NCBI GenBank assembly: GCA_002007405.1
Contig: JYIN01000005.1
Coordinates: 1-64,000 of the forward strand
From: Gammaproteobacteria bacterium Gsub
GTDB taxonomy: Bacteria; Pseudomonadota; Gammaproteobacteria; PS1; Pseudothioglobaceae
DNA length: 64,000 bases
Direction of reading: 5' to 3'
Positions 8,397-17,104 of this stretch are shown one piece after another. Position 1 is the first letter of the stretch. Each line of letters opens with the position of its first letter. Under the pieces are notes generated by a model, which did not search any database, had not been told where the DNA came from, and saw only the letters and a program-made list of their open reading frames with translations. The translations under genes and the position numbers were made by a program.

Positions 8397-9017
8397 ATGA
8401 TAAACAAAATTTTATTTTTTTCATTATTATTACTAATCGGGCGTTTATTTGCCGAGGATATTGATGGATTTTTTTTCTTAAAACAGCCCATACAACAAGC
8501 GCAAGGCGTGTCTTTTGATTTTGCCCTTGAGCCTGATTTATTGCAACGGGCATATACCAGCATTTTGCGACATAAAACCGCGCTGGGGATTGAAACTGAA
8601 GCGGATTTAGTTTGGAGGAAAATCACCACCGACCGTTTTAAAAATCAGCACATCCATTTTGGTCTGGTTTATCAAGGCCTTGAAATTGAAAATATGCAGA
8701 TTATCGTCCATTTTAAAAAGTCGCAGGCGCGGTCGTTGAGTGGCTTTCAAAAACCCTTATCAGTGGCTTTTAAAAATAAAATTGATATGGCTTTAAATGA
8801 CGGCAAAACTCACTTAAATGCTACCGAAGTGCTGGATTTTATTACTCAAGATCTAAGCGATTTTAAATTGATTGAAAATAAGCCAATCATCATCCAAAAA
8901 GCCCCTTATGTGGTCTGGCGAATTTATCTTGTAGTTGATGGAATCGGTAACATCTGGACTCTTAGCGACAGTAATCCGCCACAAATATTATCTAAAAAAT
9001 TAGATATTAAACATTAG
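8397..9017 (+). CDS. Stand-alone M4-protease propeptide (FTP/PepSY-like), secreted
   Basis: The start at ATG 8397 gives a signal peptide (MINKILFFSLLLLIGRLFA); an upstream in-frame frame overlaps the RND gene and is unlikely. The mature 180-odd residues resemble the thermolysin-family propeptide: a 'HIHFGLVYQGLEIEN' then 'IIVHFKKSQARSLSGF' segment (FTP type), then a PepSY-like stretch ending 'YVVWRIYLVVD' near residue 185. No catalytic motif is present. The stop codon at 9015-9017 directly abuts, in the same frame, the ATG of the catalytic protease gene. So the foldase/inhibitor prodomain is made as a separate exported protein. Family assignment is from pattern, not a search. Confidence 0.7.
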   Translation: MINKILFFSLLLLIGRLFAEDIDGFFFLKQPIQQAQGVSFDFALEPDLLQRAYTSILRHKTALGIETEADLVWRKITTDRFKNQHIHFGLVYQGLEIENMQIIVHFKKSQARSLSGFQKPLSVAFKNKIDMALNDGKTHLNATEVLDFITQDLSDFKLIENKPIIIQKAPYVVWRIYLVVDGIGNIWTLSDSNPPQILSKKLDIKH

Positions 9018-10568
9018 ATGAATAAAATAGTCAGTTTATTGTTATTGACACTATTGTCAGCTTGTGGCGGTGGCGGTGGCGGTGTAACACCAACACCAAC
9101 AACATTTAACGAAATTAATGAAAATATGGCAGCCCCTTATGTTGTTAATAATATCCCTCCAGGTTTAGCAGAGATAGAAATACCCACTGGGTTTTGCCCT
9201 CAGGATGCTTGTTGTCAAGTGTTAGTTAGAGAAGAAGAAGGGACTAGTGTATTAGATACGGGAAATGTGCTAAACATTTTAAATAAAGGCAGTCAAAGTG
9301 TTGTAGAGGAGAATAAATTAGTAAGATTAGTAACCCAAACACAAGGCACTATTAGCTTACTTATAATCCCGACTGATGATGCTAACACCTGTTTTTATAC
9401 CACACCAACCCTAACCATAGTGGCAAATACAAACACCGCCCAAGTTAAAATCAACCCACAAGGTGATGGCAGGCAACATCTAAATTTAGATGCGATTAAA
9501 GTCGGCAAGCATTATTATTTGCGTGATATTAGTCGTCGCGGGGCAAGTTTGACCATGACTGCACAAATACAAACCCTAAAATCTATCGGTGTGGGCGATA
9601 ATAAATTCGTCCGCCACAGTGCTAGCTCGGTGGATAATCTCAACCCAGATGGGGCTGATGCCCACGCCAATTCTATAGCAACCTATGATTATCTTAAAGA
9701 TGTTTTGGGGGTTAACGGTTATGATGACCAGGGCTCTTCTATGTTAGCCGTTACTGATTATTTATATCCTCGCAGTGAGATAACATCATGTGGCTCGCTT
9801 GTTGCTCCAGGTGCGTGGTTCAATGCCTTTTACTCAGGAGGCAGTAATGCGATTTATTATACACCCGCTAAACCAGAACAAGATTTTGATAAAAGCCTAT
9901 CTACTGCACTGAATGTGGCAGCCCATGAATGGGGGCACGGTGTTACTGGCAATATAGGGGCCGATTTTATTTATACGCGTGAGTCGGGAGCGTTGGATGA
10001 GGCTTTTTCAGACTGGCTAGGGATTGCCGTAGCACGATCCACCGGCTCTAATAGCTGGGAAATAGGGCTTGAAGGTCGAAGTTTTCGCTCACTGCAAAAT
10101 CCAGAAATGTTTGTTACACAATACAGCATGGGAGAAAATTATAAAATTATAAAAAACGGCGTTGTTTATCAACCATCAGTAGGCGAGAAAATACCCTATC
10201 CCAACACTTACAAAGGCGAGAATTGGATCTTGGCTGATACCCAAAACTGCTTACCTAGGCGCTGTGAGAATGATTATTGTGGGGTACATACTAATAGCAG
10301 TGTGGCAAATAAAATGTTTTATTTATTATCCGTAGGTGGCGTCCACAATGGTATTAGCGTTAGTAGCATCGGCATTGAAACTGCAATGAAGATTGCCTTA
10401 GATGCCAATAGAAATTATTGGAATAGCAACAGTAATTTTCATCATGCTAAAGCCGGGATGATAGAGGTTGCTCAAGATTATGGCAACACCGAAAACGGGG
10501 ACAACATACAACAACAAGTTAGATTAGCATGGGAGGCAGTCGGGGTAACCGATGCAACACAGCCTTAA
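9018..10568 (+). CDS. Thermolysin-type (M4) metalloprotease, lipoprotein
   Basis: 516 aa. The N-terminus ends in a lipobox (LLSAC, Cys 16) followed by a Gly run, so the enzyme should be lipid-anchored. The zinc and catalytic site is HEWGH (303-307). The third ligand is Glu 328 in 'GALDEAFSDWLG', and the transition-state His is 424 in 'CGVHTNSSVANK'. These match thermolysin H142-E143-H146, E166 and H231. Residues 20-170 do not contain the usual propeptide, which is encoded just upstream instead. Extra Cys residues (about 60-67, 125, 258, 411-421) may form disulfides. The likely role is an extracytoplasmic protease; the target is unknown. Confidence 0.9.
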   Translation: MNKIVSLLLLTLLSACGGGGGGVTPTPTTFNEINENMAAPYVVNNIPPGLAEIEIPTGFCPQDACCQVLVREEEGTSVLDTGNVLNILNKGSQSVVEENKLVRLVTQTQGTISLLIIPTDDANTCFYTTPTLTIVANTNTAQVKINPQGDGRQHLNLDAIKVGKHYYLRDISRRGASLTMTAQIQTLKSIGVGDNKFVRHSASSVDNLNPDGADAHANSIATYDYLKDVLGVNGYDDQGSSMLAVTDYLYPRSEITSCGSLVAPGAWFNAFYSGGSNAIYYTPAKPEQDFDKSLSTALNVAAHEWGHGVTGNIGADFIYTRESGALDEAFSDWLGIAVARSTGSNSWEIGLEGRSFRSLQNPEMFVTQYSMGENYKIIKNGVVYQPSVGEKIPYPNTYKGENWILADTQNCLPRRCENDYCGVHTNSSVANKMFYLLSVGGVHNGISVSSIGIETAMKIALDANRNYWNSNSNFHHAKAGMIEVAQDYGNTENGDNIQQQVRLAWEAVGVTDATQP

Positions 10569-10636
10569 AAAAAGCAAGTTATACACAAAGCGCTCTTAAG
10601 GTATAATCAGCGATTTTTGCCAATTTTTCCGAAGTT

Positions 10637-11014
10637 ATGTTCGTCCTAAAAATTGTTACTGATTTTGCCTCTGCCCATTCACTTAGAAACTACCCAGGTG
10701 ACTGTGCGCGTTTGCATGGTCATAATTGGCAAGTTGAGGTCTCAGTTGAGTCTGGGGCGCTAGATAAGAGCGGCATTGCCATTGATTTTCGTGATATTAA
10801 ACAACAAACCAAAACCATACTCAAGCGATTTGACCATCAATATTTAAATGACATTCCGCCTTTTGATACACTCAACCCTACTGCTGAGAATATTGCTCAA
10901 TATTTTTATCAACAACTGAGCGCCTTAATTAACAATCAAACGGTGCGTGTATGTGAGGTTGTGATTTGGGAAACCCCCAGAGCCTGTGTTACTTATTCGG
11001 AAATAAAGCCATGA
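10637..11014 (+). CDS. queD: 6-carboxytetrahydropterin synthase QueD
   Basis: Converts 7,8-dihydroneopterin triphosphate to 6-carboxy-tetrahydropterin, the first committed step to preQ0 and queuosine. The zinc His residues (SAHSL and LHGHNW) and the catalytic Cys of 'PGDCARLHGHNW' are present, as is the C-terminal 'VWETPRACVTY'. At 125 aa it is of normal size. It overlaps folE2 by 4 nt (ATGA). FolE2 makes its substrate, so the pair forms a pathway unit. A eukaryote-type pyruvoyl-pterin synthase role is unlikely because of the Cys spacing. Confidence 0.93.
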   Translation: MFVLKIVTDFASAHSLRNYPGDCARLHGHNWQVEVSVESGALDKSGIAIDFRDIKQQTKTILKRFDHQYLNDIPPFDTLNPTAENIAQYFYQQLSALINNQTVRVCEVVIWETPRACVTYSEIKP

Positions 11015-11805
11015 CCCGTCACGACCTACCAGATACCCAAAATAGGACAGATACGCGCCAAACTGTGATTGATAAAGTTGGCGTCAAGGATATTATCCAC
11101 CCAATGACTTACATTGATAAAAATGGTAATCTGCTACCAACAATCGGTAACTTTACCATGACTGTGGCTTTACCAAAGCATATTAAAGGCACCCACATGT
11201 CGCGTTTTGTGGAAATATTAAATGCCGATCGTTGTGAATTTAGCAGTGTTAATTTTTCTGAAATTATTGACAAGGTTCGCAAAAAATTAGGCTCTGATAT
11301 GGCGCATATTACCCTGAATTTTCCCTTTTTTAGAAAAAAACAAGCGCCTTCATCGGGTGTGGAATCAGTGATGGATTACCAAGCTACTTTGTATGGTACG
11401 CTTGATAATGGCGGCTATGAGATAACGATGAAGGTGGTGGTGCCAGTAACCAGCCTATGCCCCTGCTCAAAAAGTATCTCTCAATATGGCGCACATAATC
11501 AACGCTCGCATATTACCATTAAAGCCAAAGCCGCCAAAGGTAAGGCTTTATACCTTGAAGATTTGATTGATTTGGCAGAGCGTAAAGCATCGTGTGAGTT
11601 GTACGGTATTTTGAAACGCGATGATGAAAAAATGGTAACTGAGCGCGCTTATGATAACCCTGCTTTTGTTGAGGATTTGGTGCGTGATATTGCCCTAGAA
11701 CTCAATGCCAACACTAATATTAGTTATTATCGTCTAGAGTCGGAAAATTTTGAATCAATTCATAACCATTCGGCTTATGCACTTATAGAAAATAGCAAAT
11801 GTTGA
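11011..11805 (+). CDS. folE2: GTP cyclohydrolase IB (FolE2)
   Basis: Opens GTP to dihydroneopterin triphosphate for folate and queuosine. FolE2 is the alternative, non-homologous form of FolE that can work with metals other than zinc. The start at ATG 11011, overlapping the queD stop, gives 264 aa; a longer frame from 10966 lies inside queD. The signature 'PVTSLCPCSKSIS' with its active-site Cys and 'GAHNQRSHI' are diagnostic. It overlaps the next gene by 7 nt. Confidence 0.93.
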   Translation: MTRHDLPDTQNRTDTRQTVIDKVGVKDIIHPMTYIDKNGNLLPTIGNFTMTVALPKHIKGTHMSRFVEILNADRCEFSSVNFSEIIDKVRKKLGSDMAHITLNFPFFRKKQAPSSGVESVMDYQATLYGTLDNGGYEITMKVVVPVTSLCPCSKSISQYGAHNQRSHITIKAKAAKGKALYLEDLIDLAERKASCELYGILKRDDEKMVTERAYDNPAFVEDLVRDIALELNANTNISYYRLESENFESIHNHSAYALIENSKC

Positions 11806-12875
11806 AAAAAATACTCAACACAATTAGCAATATCCGTATCACCCAAGCCGAATCTATTGCCCCTCCGATTCATTTTATTAACAAATATTCGGTTAAAAAA
11901 ACCCAATCTGACTTTATTATCAAAGCTAGAAAAACCATTGCCAATATAATTTCTGGGCAAGATAGACGCCTATTAGTGATAGTGGGTCCGTGTTCAATTC
12001 ATGACCCTAAAGCTGCTAGAGAATATGCACAAAAATTGACCAAACTCAAAGAGGAAACCAAAGATGATTTATTTATCGTGATGCGGGTTTATTTTGAAAA
12101 ACCACGCACCACAATCGGTTGGAAAGGCTTAATTTATGACCCCGATTTAGACCATAGTTTTAACATGGAAAAAGGATTTAGTTTAGCACGCAGTTTGTTG
12201 TTGGATTTAGCCAAAATGAAAATCCCAACAGCAACTGAATATTTGGATTTAATCACCCCCCAATATATCTCTGATTTAATTTCTTGGGGGGCAATTGGGG
12301 CACGCACAACTGAGAGTCAAACCCATCGCGAATTGGCATCTGGGCTGTCGTGTCCAGTTGGATTTAAAAATGGTACCAATGGTAATATTAAAATTGCCAT
12401 TGACGCTATTATCTGTGCTAGTAGCCCGCATATGTTTTGGTCAATCAATAAAAAAGGCATAGCTAATCGCTACACAACCTCAGGTAATCCAAATTGTCAT
12501 ATTATTTTGCGTGGCGGCACCGAGGGTCCAAATTATGCCAAAACCCAAGTGATGGCGGCTATTGAAGAGTTAAAAAAAGCCAATCTCCCTCCCCATTTAA
12601 TGGTGGATTTTTCTCATGCTAATAGTGAAAAGAAATTTAAAAATCAGCTCAAAGTTGGCAAAGATATTAGCAGACAAATTAAAGACGGCAGTAGTGCCAT
12701 TTTCGGTGTAATGATTGAGTCTAATATTAATGAAGGCAGGCAAACACTGGGCACATTGGAGCCTTTAAAATACGGCGTTAGCATTACCGATGCTTGCCTC
12801 GGCTGGGACGATAGTGAAAAACTCATTAAAGAATTAGCACAATCCGTGCAAAAAAATAACAACACCTCGCTTTGA
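11799..12875 (+). CDS. aroG: 3-deoxy-7-phosphoheptulonate synthase, class I
   Basis: Condenses phosphoenolpyruvate and erythrose-4-phosphate to DAHP, the entry step to aromatic amino acids. The class I (AroF/G/H) pattern is clear: 'VGPCSIHDPKAA', 'YFEKPRTTIGWKG', 'GARTTESQTHRELASG', 'GFKNGT' and 'MVDFSHANS'. At 358 aa it is close to the E. coli isozymes. Which effector (Phe, Tyr or Trp) inhibits it cannot be read safely. It overlaps folE2 by 7 nt and ends the three-gene run. Confidence 0.93.
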   Translation: MLKKILNTISNIRITQAESIAPPIHFINKYSVKKTQSDFIIKARKTIANIISGQDRRLLVIVGPCSIHDPKAAREYAQKLTKLKEETKDDLFIVMRVYFEKPRTTIGWKGLIYDPDLDHSFNMEKGFSLARSLLLDLAKMKIPTATEYLDLITPQYISDLISWGAIGARTTESQTHRELASGLSCPVGFKNGTNGNIKIAIDAIICASSPHMFWSINKKGIANRYTTSGNPNCHIILRGGTEGPNYAKTQVMAAIEELKKANLPPHLMVDFSHANSEKKFKNQLKVGKDISRQIKDGSSAIFGVMIESNINEGRQTLGTLEPLKYGVSITDACLGWDDSEKLIKELAQSVQKNNNTSL

Positions 12876-13189
12876 GCAAATAAACCCTTTCAAAACCTGT
12901 CTTATTCTGGGGGCTTTGTTATTTGGCGGGCTTAACTTAGAATAATCTTGGTGCGTTTTTAGTTAGCAAGCGTTGCCCCAAAAGTTGTTCCCAGACCTGT
13001 TGGTTAGACTCTCAAGTGCTAAAAAGTTGTTTAATTTTATACCATCCCCGATGGTCAAGCTACGATGGGTGTTGTTTTATCTTTGTAAAAAAGTGCTTAG
13101 CTTTTTTGTGAGTTTTGTTCCAATCTTGACGATCAGGGTATTATTTTCGTTGGGTTTTGTTAATGACCAAGTTAAATAACAGATCGGCT
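12876..13189. other. Intergenic region between aroG and rpsI; no gene seen
   Basis: The two flanking genes converge here. A 68-codon plus-strand frame (12973-13179) has no ribosome binding site and no recognisable features, so I do not call it. A short hairpin (CCATC-CCC-GATGG, about 13044-13056) has no T-run. No tRNA or clear terminator was seen. Confidence 0.5.
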
Positions 13190-13585
13190 TTAACGCTTTG
13201 AGTATTGCTCACTCTTACGCGCTTTTTTGTGACCGACCTTTTTACGCTCCACAATTCTGGCATCACGGGTTACAAAGCCAGCTTTGCGTAACTCGGATCT
13301 GAAGTCTTTGTTATAAACCATTAACGCACGCGTAACCCCAAGTCTAATTGCCCCTGCTTGACCTGTGTCGCCACCGCCTTTGACGGTGATATTAAAATCA
13401 AACCTACCTTTCATATCAACAGCGTCAAGAGGTTGGTTAATAATCATTGCAGAAGTTTCACGCCCAAAATAATCACGCATTGGGCGCTTATTAACGGTGA
13501 ATATGCCTTTGCCTTTGGTCATATAAACGCGTGCAACTGAGGTTTTTCTCCTGCCTGTTGCGTAAAAAGTTTGTGTCTTTGCCAT
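13190..13585 (-). CDS. rpsI: 30S ribosomal protein S9
   Basis: Small-subunit protein whose basic C-terminal tail reaches the P-site tRNA. '[15 protein letters not shown]' at the N-terminus and '[19 protein letters not shown]' at the C-terminus, ending in the universal KR, are diagnostic. The length of 131 aa is normal. It follows rplM after 28 nt, the standard rplM-rpsI operon. Confidence 0.98.
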   Translation of the reverse strand: MAKTQTFYATGRRKTSVARVYMTKGKGIFTVNKRPMRDYFGRETSAMIINQPLDAVDMKGRFDFNITVKGGGDTGQAGAIRLGVTRALMVYNKDFRSELRKAGFVTRDARIVERKKVGHKKARKSEQYSKR

Positions 13586-13613
13586 AATAGATAAACCCTT
13601 AAATACCCAAAAA

Positions 13614-14042
13614 TTAAATTTCTAACACTTGTGGTTGTTGCGCTGTGTGCATGTGTTTGCTACCTGCGAATACTTTCATTTTTCTAAACATATCTGCACC
13701 TAAGGCACCTTTTGGCAACATGCCTTTTACTGCTTTATTGATGATTTCTTCAGGTCTTTTGGCTTGTAAATCTTTGAATGTAATGGATTTTAAATTGCCC
13801 ACATAGCCAGTGTGGTGGTGGTACATTTTGTCTTCAAACTTATTGCCCGTTACTTTAACTTTTGCGGCGTTGATAATAATAATGTAATCCCCTGTGTCTA
13901 TATGTGGGGTGTATTCTGCCTTGTGTTTGCCACGAAGTTTGGATGCGACTGCTGTGGAAAGGCGACCCAAGGTCATATCGCTAGCATCAACCAGCCACCA
14001 GTTCCTTTTTACCGTATCTGCTTTGGCACTAAATGTTTTCAT
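13614..14042 (-). CDS. rplM: 50S ribosomal protein L13
   Basis: Early-assembly large-subunit protein, 142 aa as in E. coli. Typical segments are '[16 protein letters not shown]', '[16 protein letters not shown]' and '[12 protein letters not shown]'. First gene of the rplM-rpsI operon, preceded by a candidate sigma-70 promoter about 40-70 nt upstream. Confidence 0.98.
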   Translation of the reverse strand: MKTFSAKADTVKRNWWLVDASDMTLGRLSTAVASKLRGKHKAEYTPHIDTGDYIIIINAAKVKVTGNKFEDKMYHHHTGYVGNLKSITFKDLQAKRPEEIINKAVKGMLPKGALGADMFRKMKVFAGSKHMHTAQQPQVLEI

Positions 14043-14081
14043 GATAATTTTATTGTTTTGTCACATAAAATAAACTGCACT

Positions 14082-14111
14082 ATTATAATCACTTTTATCC
14101 ATATTTGTTAA
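14082..14111 (-). promoter_or_regulatory. Candidate sigma-70 promoter of rplM-rpsI
   Basis: On the minus strand, TTAACA (14106-14111) and TATAAT (14082-14087) are separated by 18 bp. A transcript would start about 35 nt before the rplM ATG. Confidence 0.55.
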
Positions 14112-14503
14112 GTTTAATTATGATTAATTCACCCGCCCCATGGATTTTGGTAATATCCACGAGACTGCTGAAAATACCACTGCTATTGTGCCTAGTATCG
14201 GCAGGCAAAATTAGTAGGTTGTGCAAACGATACGATAATAACACTATTTTATTATTTGGATTGTAAAGTAATCAGTAGTTGTAACATGTAGTGAAATTTT
14301 AATCGCTCAGTGGTTTGGAGTGGTCGGGCTGAGCCTCACTGCAAATGCGTCTCTAGGCAGGGTGCATACCGTTAATTAGTGTCATCTTGTATATACCGAA
14401 TATATTTGGGCTGATGATGGCAGAGTATTTGATTCAAAATCTATTAAAATTATGATTTAGGCAAAACTTTTATGTAAAATTTCTGAGCAAAAAGGAGGAA
14501 AAA
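14112..14503. other. Spacer between divergent rplM and redoxin genes; possible gene remnant
   Basis: No intact gene. A plus-strand stretch at about 14390-14460 reads VYTEYIWADDGRVFDSKSIK before a TAG. It resembles the 'V-Y-DG-VFDSS' core of FKBP-type prolyl isomerases, but stops lie just upstream in the same frame and nothing continues it. I treat this as a possible relic. No tRNA was seen. Confidence 0.3.
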
Positions 14504-15055
14504 ATGGTTAGCACACAAACCCCAATCTGTGATTTTAACGCCCCAGCGATTGACTTTAATCTAATGGGTGTTGATGGAAAAACCCACAACCTGCAAAGTT
14601 GTAAAGGCGAGAATGGGCTATTAGTGATGTTCATTTGTAACCATTGTCCGTATGTTAAAGCCGTTATTGAGCGCATTATTCGTGATGCCAAAGCACTTCA
14701 AGCAATAGGGTTAAATAGCGTGGCAATTATGTCAAATAATCCAGATGAATACGAAGAAGATTCATTTGAGAACATGCAAAAAATCGCTCAAAAAATGGAT
14801 TTTCCATTTCCTTATTTAATTGACAAAACCCAAGAAGTTGCCAAGGCCTATGGTGCTGTTTGCACCCCCGATTTTTTTGGCTACAACGCCCATTTAAAAT
14901 TACAATACCGCGGTCGGCTTGATGCTTCACGCAAAGAAACTGCCCCTGCTGATGTCAAACGCGATTTATTTGATGCGATGCGTCAAGTAGCGACTACTGG
15001 ACAGGGACCAAAACAACAAATCCCATCCATGGGTTGTTCTATTAAATGGCTATGA
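14504..15055 (+). CDS. Thioredoxin-fold redoxin (AhpC/TSA-like) with CNHC motif
   Basis: 183 aa, cytoplasmic, without a signal peptide. A strong ribosome binding site (AAGGAGG) precedes the ATG. The fold follows the AhpC/TSA-redoxin pattern: 'APAIDFNLMGVDGKTHNL', then 'LLVMFICNHCPYVKAV' with a CxxC pair near residues 45-48, then 'AYGAVCTPDFFGYN' with the cis-Pro loop and a further Cys. This matches the 'thioredoxin family protein' group often annotated in proteobacteria, whose substrate is unknown. The gene stands alone, opposite the rplM operon. Confidence 0.8.
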   Translation: MVSTQTPICDFNAPAIDFNLMGVDGKTHNLQSCKGENGLLVMFICNHCPYVKAVIERIIRDAKALQAIGLNSVAIMSNNPDEYEEDSFENMQKIAQKMDFPFPYLIDKTQEVAKAYGAVCTPDFFGYNAHLKLQYRGRLDASRKETAPADVKRDLFDAMRQVATTGQGPKQQIPSMGCSIKWL

Positions 15056-15175
15056 TGTTTAACCTAACACCTAACAATGAGGAAAACATTTGTTATATCT
15101 AACGATTTTTTAGGTAAAAAGCGCTTGTTTAATAGGTTCTAGCTGTGTGTTTTCCTATGCCCAACAGACCTTTTA

Positions 15176-15224
15176 TTGAGACCCTTGTAATAATAATTGT
15201 GAATAACCCCATAACAAAGACTTC
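15176..15224. repeat. Dispersed palindromic repeat, copy A
   Basis: It runs from TTGAGACCCTTG to AACAAAGACTTC, with imperfect inverted ends around an AT-rich core containing AATAATTGTGAATA. It directly abuts the stop codon of the minus-strand hydrolase (15225). Related copies are at 17062, 35767 and 39680. Confidence 0.45.
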
Positions 15225-16139
15225 TTATTGGTTTAACATCGTTTTGTGCAATATTCTCAAAAATGATGCGGGTTTTAAAAAATGCACACCCCAAGTTTTA
15301 TCCAAATCAGCATTGGGTTTTAGGGCAATAATTTCGTCAATATGCTTACCTTCTTCAATGAGTTTTTTCATACGCTTTGTTACCAACTGTAACATGTCTC
15401 GATAATGTATTAAATCTGTTTTATTGGCTAAAGGACCATGTCCTGGAATAATTTTTGTGTTATTGTCAATTTGATCAATTACCTTATTGACAGTGCGAAT
15501 CATACCCCTAACATCGCCACCGCTGGAGGTGTCAATAAAAGGGTACCAACCATTAAAAAAAATATCTCCCATGTGCACCACATTTGCATCTTTAAAAAAG
15601 ATAATACTATCACCGTCAGTATGCGCATTGGCTTGGTGTAACACTTGTATTTCTTGACCATACAAATGAAAGTTGATGCCCTCATTAAAAGTAATCACTG
15701 GCAATGCAGTTTTTGGAGAAGCGGGTATTTTTCGGTTAAATGCTTCAATCACATTATCACGACTCATGCGTTTGCGAACATTATCATGGGCGACAATAGT
15801 TGCCCCTATTTTGCCCATATTTTCGTTCCCACCTGTGTGGTCAAAATGCCAATGGGTGTTAATAACAAACCTAATCGGCTGGTCTGAAATGTCGGCAATT
15901 GCTGCTTGGATTTTTTTACTTAAAGGGGCAAACTGGTCATCAATCATAAACACGCCCTCATCACCAACTAAGACGCCGATATTGCCCCCCTTACCCGTTA
16001 GCATATATATTCCTTTGGATAATAACTGGGTTTTAATACTAACTTCATCAAATTTATTTTCTTCGGCAAATGCAAAAGAACCAAGCAAACAAAAAGATAA
16101 AAGAAGTAGGCTTAGTTTTTCTCTGCTTAAAAATTGCAT
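15225..16139 (-). CDS. Periplasmic metallo-beta-lactamase-fold hydrolase
   Basis: The start at ATG 16139 (MQFLSREKLSLLLLSF) has an AAGGAG site 6 nt upstream and gives a clean signal peptide ending AFAEE; the longer frame from 16217 lacks these. Mature residues contain the binuclear zinc signature 'NTHWHFDHTGGNE' (HxHxDH). Further ligands are His in 'QANAHTDGDSIIFF', the Asp of 'VVHMGDIFFNGWYPFID', and His in 'IIPGHGPLA'. It resembles exported MBL proteins annotated as lactamase-like or QNE-type hydrolases; the natural substrate is unknown. 304 aa, single gene. Confidence 0.85.
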   Translation of the reverse strand: MQFLSREKLSLLLLSFCLLGSFAFAEENKFDEVSIKTQLLSKGIYMLTGKGGNIGVLVGDEGVFMIDDQFAPLSKKIQAAIADISDQPIRFVINTHWHFDHTGGNENMGKIGATIVAHDNVRKRMSRDNVIEAFNRKIPASPKTALPVITFNEGINFHLYGQEIQVLHQANAHTDGDSIIFFKDANVVHMGDIFFNGWYPFIDTSSGGDVRGMIRTVNKVIDQIDNNTKIIPGHGPLANKTDLIHYRDMLQLVTKRMKKLIEEGKHIDEIIALKPNADLDKTWGVHFLKPASFLRILHKTMLNQ

Positions 16140-16368
16140 AGGGTTCTCCTTGGTTAATGACGAGATTAATTGCATTATAGCCCACAATACAAGCCAGTGT
16201 CGTATCTTTGTACCCACCCATAACGCATTACAATTCCTCTATATTCTTTCTCATTCATTTAATATATTCAATCAGCAGTATTTACCCAAGTGAATAATGC
16301 GCTGCTCTTTTAGGTCTTTTTCTGTTGGAGAAAATACAATGTGTTTTTGATTTTGTACCACATACAGA

Positions 16369-17040
16369 TTAGACTTTGGATAATTTCGCACGCATGGCAT
16401 CAATAGTAACTTTATAATCATCAGTGTTGAAAATTGCAGAGCCAGCAACAAAAGTATCAGCGCCAGCGATAGCAATCTCATAAATGTTGTCAATTTTGAC
16501 GCCACCGTCAATTTCTAAGCGAATATCTAAGCCAGCATCATCAATCATCCTACGCACTGTCCGAGTTTTGTTAAGGGTTTCAGGAATAAAAGCCTGTCCG
16601 CCAAAACCAGGATTAACCGACATTAACAACACCATGTCTAATTTGTCTAATACATGATCTAAATAATGTAGGGGTGTTGCTGGATTGAACACCAAGCCCG
16701 CCTTACACCCTCGTTCTTTGATCAAGCCGATAGTGCGGTCGATATGCTCAGAAGCTTCCGGATGAAAGGTAATGTATGATGCGCCAGCACTGGCAAAATC
16801 AGGAATAATCCGATCCACAGGTTTGACCATTAAATGTACATCAATCGGTGCGGTAACGCCATTATTTCTGAGCGCTTCGCAGACCAGCGGTCCAATGGTT
16901 AGGTTGGGTACATAATGATTATCCATCACATCAAAATGGATAATATCAGCACCACCACGCAAAACATCATCAACCTCTTCGCCGAGTTTGGCAAAATTTG
17001 CTGCAAGAATCGAGGGTGCGATAAAGTTAGACTGTTTCAT
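16369..17040 (-). CDS. rpe: Ribulose-phosphate 3-epimerase
   Basis: Interconverts ribulose-5-phosphate and xylulose-5-phosphate in the pentose phosphate and Calvin cycles. The (beta/alpha)8 barrel signatures '[17 protein letters not shown]', '[17 protein letters not shown]', 'HLMVKP', '[17 protein letters not shown]' and '[11 protein letters not shown]' carry the catalytic Asp and His residues. 223 aa. A strong AAGGAGG site lies 5 nt before the ATG. It lies 48 nt after gpmI on the same strand. In an autotroph it would serve CO2 fixation, but no RuBisCO is in the window. Confidence 0.97.
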   Translation of the reverse strand: MKQSNFIAPSILAANFAKLGEEVDDVLRGGADIIHFDVMDNHYVPNLTIGPLVCEALRNNGVTAPIDVHLMVKPVDRIIPDFASAGASYITFHPEASEHIDRTIGLIKERGCKAGLVFNPATPLHYLDHVLDKLDMVLLMSVNPGFGGQAFIPETLNKTRTVRRMIDDAGLDIRLEIDGGVKIDNIYEIAIAGADTFVAGSAIFNTDDYKVTIDAMRAKLSKV

Positions 17041-17061
17041 TTTTTCCTCCTTTTTTATTTA

Positions 17062-17104
17062 TTGAGGTCTTTGCATGATTATTTATCATTATGCAAAGGT
17101 CTTA
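17062..17104. repeat. Dispersed palindromic repeat, copy B
   Basis: Outer arms GAGGTCTTTGCAT and ATGCAAAGGTCTT flank a core GATTATTTATCATT. This is the most symmetric copy (8-bp perfect arms TTTGCAT/ATGCAAA extended with mismatches). It overlaps the end of gpmI and supplies that gene's last codons and stop. Confidence 0.6.

Noticed and set aside
8397-10568. Reading the two protease genes as one gene broken by a nonsense mutation
   Set aside because: The second gene has its own ATG and lipobox signal peptide right after the stop, which a simple nonsense mutation would not create.
12973-13179. 68-codon plus-strand ORF between aroG and rpsI
   Set aside because: No ribosome binding site, hydrophobic and aromatic composition typical of chance frames in AT-rich DNA, and no recognisable family.
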